56,723 nt of DNA from an uncultured Muribaculaceae bacterium (GTDB taxonomy: Bacteria; Bacteroidota; Bacteroidia; Bacteroidales; Muribaculaceae). Under the pieces are notes generated by a model, which saw only the letters and a program-made list of their open reading frames with translations, was not told the origin of the DNA and ran no database searches. Below are positions 52,819 to 56,723 of this stretch, in pieces. The stretch lies in assembly GCA_910583775.1 (NCBI GenBank), contig CAJTYD010000008.1:1-56723 (forward strand), given 5' to 3'. Each line of letters begins with the position of its first letter. Within the stretch, counting starts at the first letter, position 1. The translations under genes were made by a program, and so were the position numbers.

Positions 52819-54621
52819 TTACATCAATAATTCATCCATTTTGGATGAGTTTTTCCCCTTTTTTAGTGTCAGGATATTCAAATAGACTTTCTTATCCTCT
52901 ATATTTATGTTAGAATTAACAATAATTTCTCTAAGACGTCTCTTGCGTTGATCAATAGTACTCCTTTTTTGATTCAATAAACAGCAAATAGATTTAGAAG
53001 AAAACCCTAAGGATAGAAGCGAAAAAATATCAATATAAATTTTTGACAGATTCGGGCAGGCATTTTTTAATTTTGAATTCAGCCCCCCGTTTATAATATC
53101 TGTACAATCTATAAGTAAATTAATTGTTTCTATATTAAAATTGGATATAACTTGTTTTCTTAACAGTAATGCCCTCTGGGCTATGTTGATATTAGGACCT
53201 TCGAATTCGGGAAAAGATTCATATAATTTCTTTACAATAGATATCTCTTCTTTTACTAAACTGGATAAGTTTTTAATTTTATCTTTGCTTTCGTTAATTA
53301 TTAATCCTGTCTCATTTTTATAGGAATCAAGCCTATATTGGATATCATCTATTGTGGCATCCTTGTCATTCATAAGCTCATTGATTATATCAAGCCGTTT
53401 CAAATGAAGTTGCAATCTTTTATCTTTTTCCTTTAATTGATTCCGTGTCTTTTTTACCTGCCAGAATAATATCACAACGGCAACTAAAAACAAAATAATA
53501 AGAATAACTGCAAGAAGAATCTGCTGAGAATTCTTATTAGATTGTTCTACATGCTTTTTGCTAAAAAAATCTTCCGTGACAGAAGTCAGAATAGTATTTG
53601 CAGGGTTTATTTTTGAACTTTTTATAAACCGATCTTTTATTTCGGATAAACTATCATTAGCTTCTTTTTCCATATTTGTAAAGCCCCTGCGTTTTGCATA
53701 AATTAATTTTGCATCATAGTAACTTTCTTCATCAAATCTGTCATTAATAGCTTCCTTAGCAGAATCCAAATAGCAGTTTGCTTTTTCAAAATTATCATTA
53801 AAACTCTCTTTTATGGACAAGTGTGAGTAAAAGGTCGATGGATAACTATTTTTCAACTGCCGGAATGCGTTCACTATGCTGTCAGATATCGCATATCTTC
53901 CCAAGAAGTCATTAACATACAAATACGTTCTTAAAACATAGCATACAAGATTTGTGTCGTTAATGGAAGAGGATCGGTTCTTACGCAATACTTCCTTAAA
54001 AACGCTGTCCGCTTTTTCGAATTTATACGAACCTGCAAAGTTAATACCAAGATCCGATTCTGAGAAAAGGCTATTAAGATTCTTTCCAGCCTTATTATAA
54101 TGCTTCACTGCAATTTGATTATATTTAATGGCATTTTGCGGTAAACCACATGCATTAAAAATAGCTCCTATCAATTCGGCAGATCTGGCCGTCCATAATG
54201 CATCATTAGCATCCTCCGCTTCGAGATATGAATTGGCAGCTCCTACTATAGCCGGGTTATAGCATGAATCAAGATACTGCCTGTAAGCGGAATAATAGTT
54301 GGCCCGAAGGCGGTAATCTTTTTCCGGGTGAAGATTGAAATATCTTCTTGCTGAGCCGGCAAGCGTGGTATCTATGTCTTTGAATCGTTTTTTCACTTTC
54401 GCCTGGGTAAGAAGCAAGCCATACAAAGCCTTGTCACGTTCTTTCGTCAGGGCAACGGTGTCAACCTCCCTGAGAATAGCGAGTGCTGAGTCGGGATGAT
54501 CTTCAATAACGAGGTCGGCCTCCGCTAATGGCGAAGGTACACGATTGCAACCAATTATCAGCCCTAGACATATCATCGCTGAGACCACAGTTCCAATAAA
54601 ATTTTTCTGAATAGCGCCCAT
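52819..54621 (-). CDS. Membrane-anchored TPR protein with C-terminal HTH (regulator)
   Basis: The 600-residue lipoprotein-type protein has AMICLGLIIGC at the N-terminus and then helical TPR-like repeats (EDHPDSALAILREVDTV, EKDYRLRANYYSAYRQYLD). One membrane helix lies near residue 370 (ILLAVILIILFLVAVVILFW), then a coiled coil and a C-terminal helix-turn-helix (IDIFSLLSLGFSSKSICCLL, then KRSTIDQRKRRLREII). The first 165 residues are nearly the same as in the gene at 54869, and the rest is much less alike. It lies just upstream of the peptide operon and is a good candidate regulator of it. Confidence 0.84.
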   Translation of the reverse strand: MGAIQKNFIGTVVSAMICLGLIIGCNRVPSPLAEADLVIEDHPDSALAILREVDTVALTKERDKALYGLLLTQAKVKKRFKDIDTTLAGSARRYFNLHPEKDYRLRANYYSAYRQYLDSCYNPAIVGAANSYLEAEDANDALWTARSAELIGAIFNACGLPQNAIKYNQIAVKHYNKAGKNLNSLFSESDLGINFAGSYKFEKADSVFKEVLRKNRSSSINDTNLVCYVLRTYLYVNDFLGRYAISDSIVNAFRQLKNSYPSTFYSHLSIKESFNDNFEKANCYLDSAKEAINDRFDEESYYDAKLIYAKRRGFTNMEKEANDSLSEIKDRFIKSSKINPANTILTSVTEDFFSKKHVEQSNKNSQQILLAVILIILFLVAVVILFWQVKKTRNQLKEKDKRLQLHLKRLDIINELMNDKDATIDDIQYRLDSYKNETGLIINESKDKIKNLSSLVKEEISIVKKLYESFPEFEGPNINIAQRALLLRKQVISNFNIETINLLIDCTDIINGGLNSKLKNACPNLSKIYIDIFSLLSLGFSSKSICCLLNQKRSTIDQRKRRLREIIVNSNINIEDKKVYLNILTLKKGKNSSKMDELLM

Positions 54622-54868
54622 TTGTAGGTTGATATTTTATAATATTAAATGCTTAGCTATAAATTATTAATTTAAAATTTGCAAGTAAATTTAAATTGGT
54701 TTATAGTTTGAGTTTAGAGTTTAGATAATACCATTTGTCCTGTCATCTCTGTTAGACGGCAACCTCTAAACCTAAACTTTAAACCTTAAACTTCAAGTTT
54801 TCAAGTTCTTTGGAACTTGCGAAACTTGAATTATTAATCCATTAAAAATCACTTGCTATGGTAATGTT
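54622..54868. other. AT-rich intergenic region with hairpin
   Basis: It contains an imperfect inverted repeat (TCAAGTTTTCAAGTTC with GAACTTGCGAAACTTGA, about 54796-54832). It also holds short repeated TTTAGAGTTTAG and CTAAACTTTAAACC blocks. No gene or clear promoter was seen. The hairpin may act as a terminator. Confidence 0.5.
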
Positions 54869-56630
54869 TTAATTTATAATATTAAGGAAACTCTCCTTTT
54901 CTTCATCGTCCAGGCAGGAATTAATAATGGCTTCTTTTAGTCTTTTCTTGCGCTGGTCTACTGCGTTGCGCTTTATGTTCTGGAAGGTTCCCGCGGCTTT
55001 TGTAGAGAAACCGAGACAATACAATGAAAACAGTATTAAATATTTCTCTTTCAGATCCTGACAAGCTTCCTTAAGACGAGAGGGCATTCCATCTGTTGTG
55101 AAATCGGCGCTGCAGACAACCCATGATAAATCCTTGTCTTTAAGTTTCTTCTCTATTTTATCCTTTAAAATAGTAGCCCGCTGGGCTATATTATTCTGCG
55201 GCCCCTCTAATTCCGGCAAAGTCTCGCATAAATCATTTATGATAGGAATTTCCTTTTTCAATATGTTTGAGATTGCCTCAATCTTTTCGTTGTAATCATT
55301 TCTGCTTTTATCAGCAGAGCTTCTCAATTCAGAAAGTTCGTCATTCAGATCGTTAAGAACGACATCTCTTTCATTTACAATCTCTAACGTCTTGTTGAGT
55401 TTTTTTGATGTTATTGCAATTTCATCATCCTTTATCTTATTTTCCCGCTTTTTCTTTATATACTTATATGTTACTATACCAAGAAAAACCAAAACAATTA
55501 AAATGGAGAATATATAGTATATAAGTCATTGTTTTCTCAGAACCAATGTTTTTTATTTTACCATCATGATGATTGTCTATTATGCTCATCAAAATGCTGT
55601 TAACCGGGGATGAATCATGAAAGCGTTTAGTCTCGCTAGCGATATTGTATAATTCTCTTAAAATATTACCCTCCATAGATACGTCTCCCTTCTTAAGGTA
55701 ATAATTTCTGAGAACGATATAATATTGCTCTTTATCAAAATCAGACTCTATAGTTTCACGAGCGTGATCAAGATAGTTCTTAACTTTATCCAGGTTCCCT
55801 CGATTTAATTCTATTCTTGCCAATGACGCATAGTTTGTTGATGTAGGAGCTTTAGATCCGATATATCTGTTTTTTTTGCTTATCAAAGAATCCGCACTAT
55901 CGAATAGACCTAATCTAATCTTAACCCTTATGGCTGGATCCATAACATAAGCAATCAAATTTTTGTCATCTGGATATTCTTTAATAATATGATTTATTAG
56001 ACGAGCAAATAATTGATCCGCCTTACTATGTCGCTTTACAGAAGTCAATGCAATTCCCAAATCAACAGCACTATATACAGCATTCAATTCCTTTCCACAT
56101 ATTTTATAATTGAAATATGCTATAGAATCATATTTAAGACATACCTCTGGTTGATCTAACCGATTAAATATAAATCCGATCAATTCGGCAGACCGCGCTA
56201 TCCATAAAGGGGCTTTGGCATCTTCCGCTTCGAGGTAAGAATTCGCAGCTCCGACTATTGCCGGGTTATAACATGAATCAAGATACTGCTTGTAAGCGGA
56301 ATAATAGTTGGCCCGGAGGCGGTAATCTTTTTCCGGGTGAAGATTGAAATATCCTCTTGCCGAGCTGGCAAGGACTGTGTCGACATCAATAGCATCGGTC
56401 TTTACTTTCGCCTGTGTAAGAAGCAAGCCATACAACGCCTTGTCATGTTCTTTCGTCAGGGTTACGGTGTCTACGTCCTTGAGAATCGCGAGTGCTGAGT
56501 CGGGATGATCTTCAATAACAAAGTCGACCTCCGCTAATGACGAAGGTACACGGTTGCAACCAATTATCAGCCCCAGGCATATCAGCACTGAGGCAACCGC
56601 TCCGGTAATATATCTCATGATTGTTTTCAT
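54869..56630 (-). pseudogene. Membrane-anchored TPR/HTH regulator, frameshifted
   Basis: Two frames together make one protein of the family. The upstream part (from ATG 56630) has the lipoprotein signal VLICLGLIIGC and the TPR-like region to about residue 355. The downstream part supplies the membrane helix (reading LIYYIFSILIVLVFLGIVTY), coiled coil and helix-turn-helix (ILFSLYCLGFSTKAAGTF, then RNAVDQRKKRLKEAI). The shift of net +1 lies at about 55526-55545, near a run of four Ts. The N-terminal 165 residues are nearly identical to the protein at 52819. Either the gene is inactivated or there is a sequence error. Confidence 0.82.
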
Positions 56631-56723
56631 GATGTTGAAAGGTTAATGCAGTTATGTAAGTTATTTAAATTAATCTATAAAATCCCTTTATTAGGCGTAA
56701 TATCAAGGCCGGCGGCTTCGACA
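56631..56723. other. Window end, upstream of the frameshifted regulator
   Basis: These 93 bases precede the TPR/HTH start at 56630. No gene or firm promoter was recognised. Confidence 0.5.

Overview
The window looks like chromosomal DNA of a gut Bacteroidales, most likely of the Muribaculaceae type. The signs are moderate GC, promoters of the Bacteroidetes form (TTTG or TTG, about 20 bases, TAnnTTTG), and many Bacteroidetes-restricted families: BspA-type leucine-rich repeats, DUF1573, DUF2723, six-bladed beta-propeller lipoproteins, NVEALA peptides, and membrane TPR proteins with a C-terminal helix-turn-helix. The genus assignment is inference. No rRNA, tRNA, CRISPR array or insertion-sequence transposase was seen.

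Region 1 (1-15.5 kb) holds the end of a large duplicated LRR surface protein, a MATE exporter, and an export operon (TolC, HlyD, two ABC-2 permeases with no local ATPase). An MsbA-like ABC exporter, a formyltransferase-like/CD225 fusion coupled to DUF2752, a small AT-rich two-gene cassette and shikimate kinase follow.

Region 2 (15.6-26.1 kb) is a forward block: an alanine-dehydrogenase-like protein without the usual catalytic residues, a glycosyltransferase, gmd and fcl for GDP-L-fucose, a DUF2723 membrane protein, two DUF1573 proteins and MeaB. Region 3 (26.1-35 kb) is a reverse operon of adaptor, RND pump, TolC and a second RND pump.

Region 4 (35-40.7 kb) is rich in repeats. It holds one propeller lipoprotein, a Phd/RelE-type toxin-antitoxin locus with a clear operator but a frameshifted toxin, a deleted toxin remnant, a 2-hydroxyacid dehydrogenase, two small DUF3791-type genes, REP-like palindromes and inverted dispersed repeats.

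Region 5 (40.7-56.6 kb), all on the minus strand, is the most unusual part. Four beta-propeller lipoproteins, two NVEALA peptides with near-identical leaders and unrelated four-cysteine tails, a thioredoxin-like/DUF1573 lipoprotein, a small secreted protein, a large outer membrane barrel (split by one in-frame TAG) and three membrane-anchored TPR/HTH regulators (one frameshifted) lie together. A duplication scar shows the peptide-propeller module has expanded by tandem duplication. A peptide export, maturation or sensing system is a reasonable guess, but its function is not shown by the sequence.

A second candidate novelty is a family of three dispersed 180-255 base elements (9201-9455, 13887-14090, 39592-39775). 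They share an internal core, while the paired arms of their helices differ in sequence and stay complementary. That pattern suggests a structured RNA or a fold-constrained mobile repeat.
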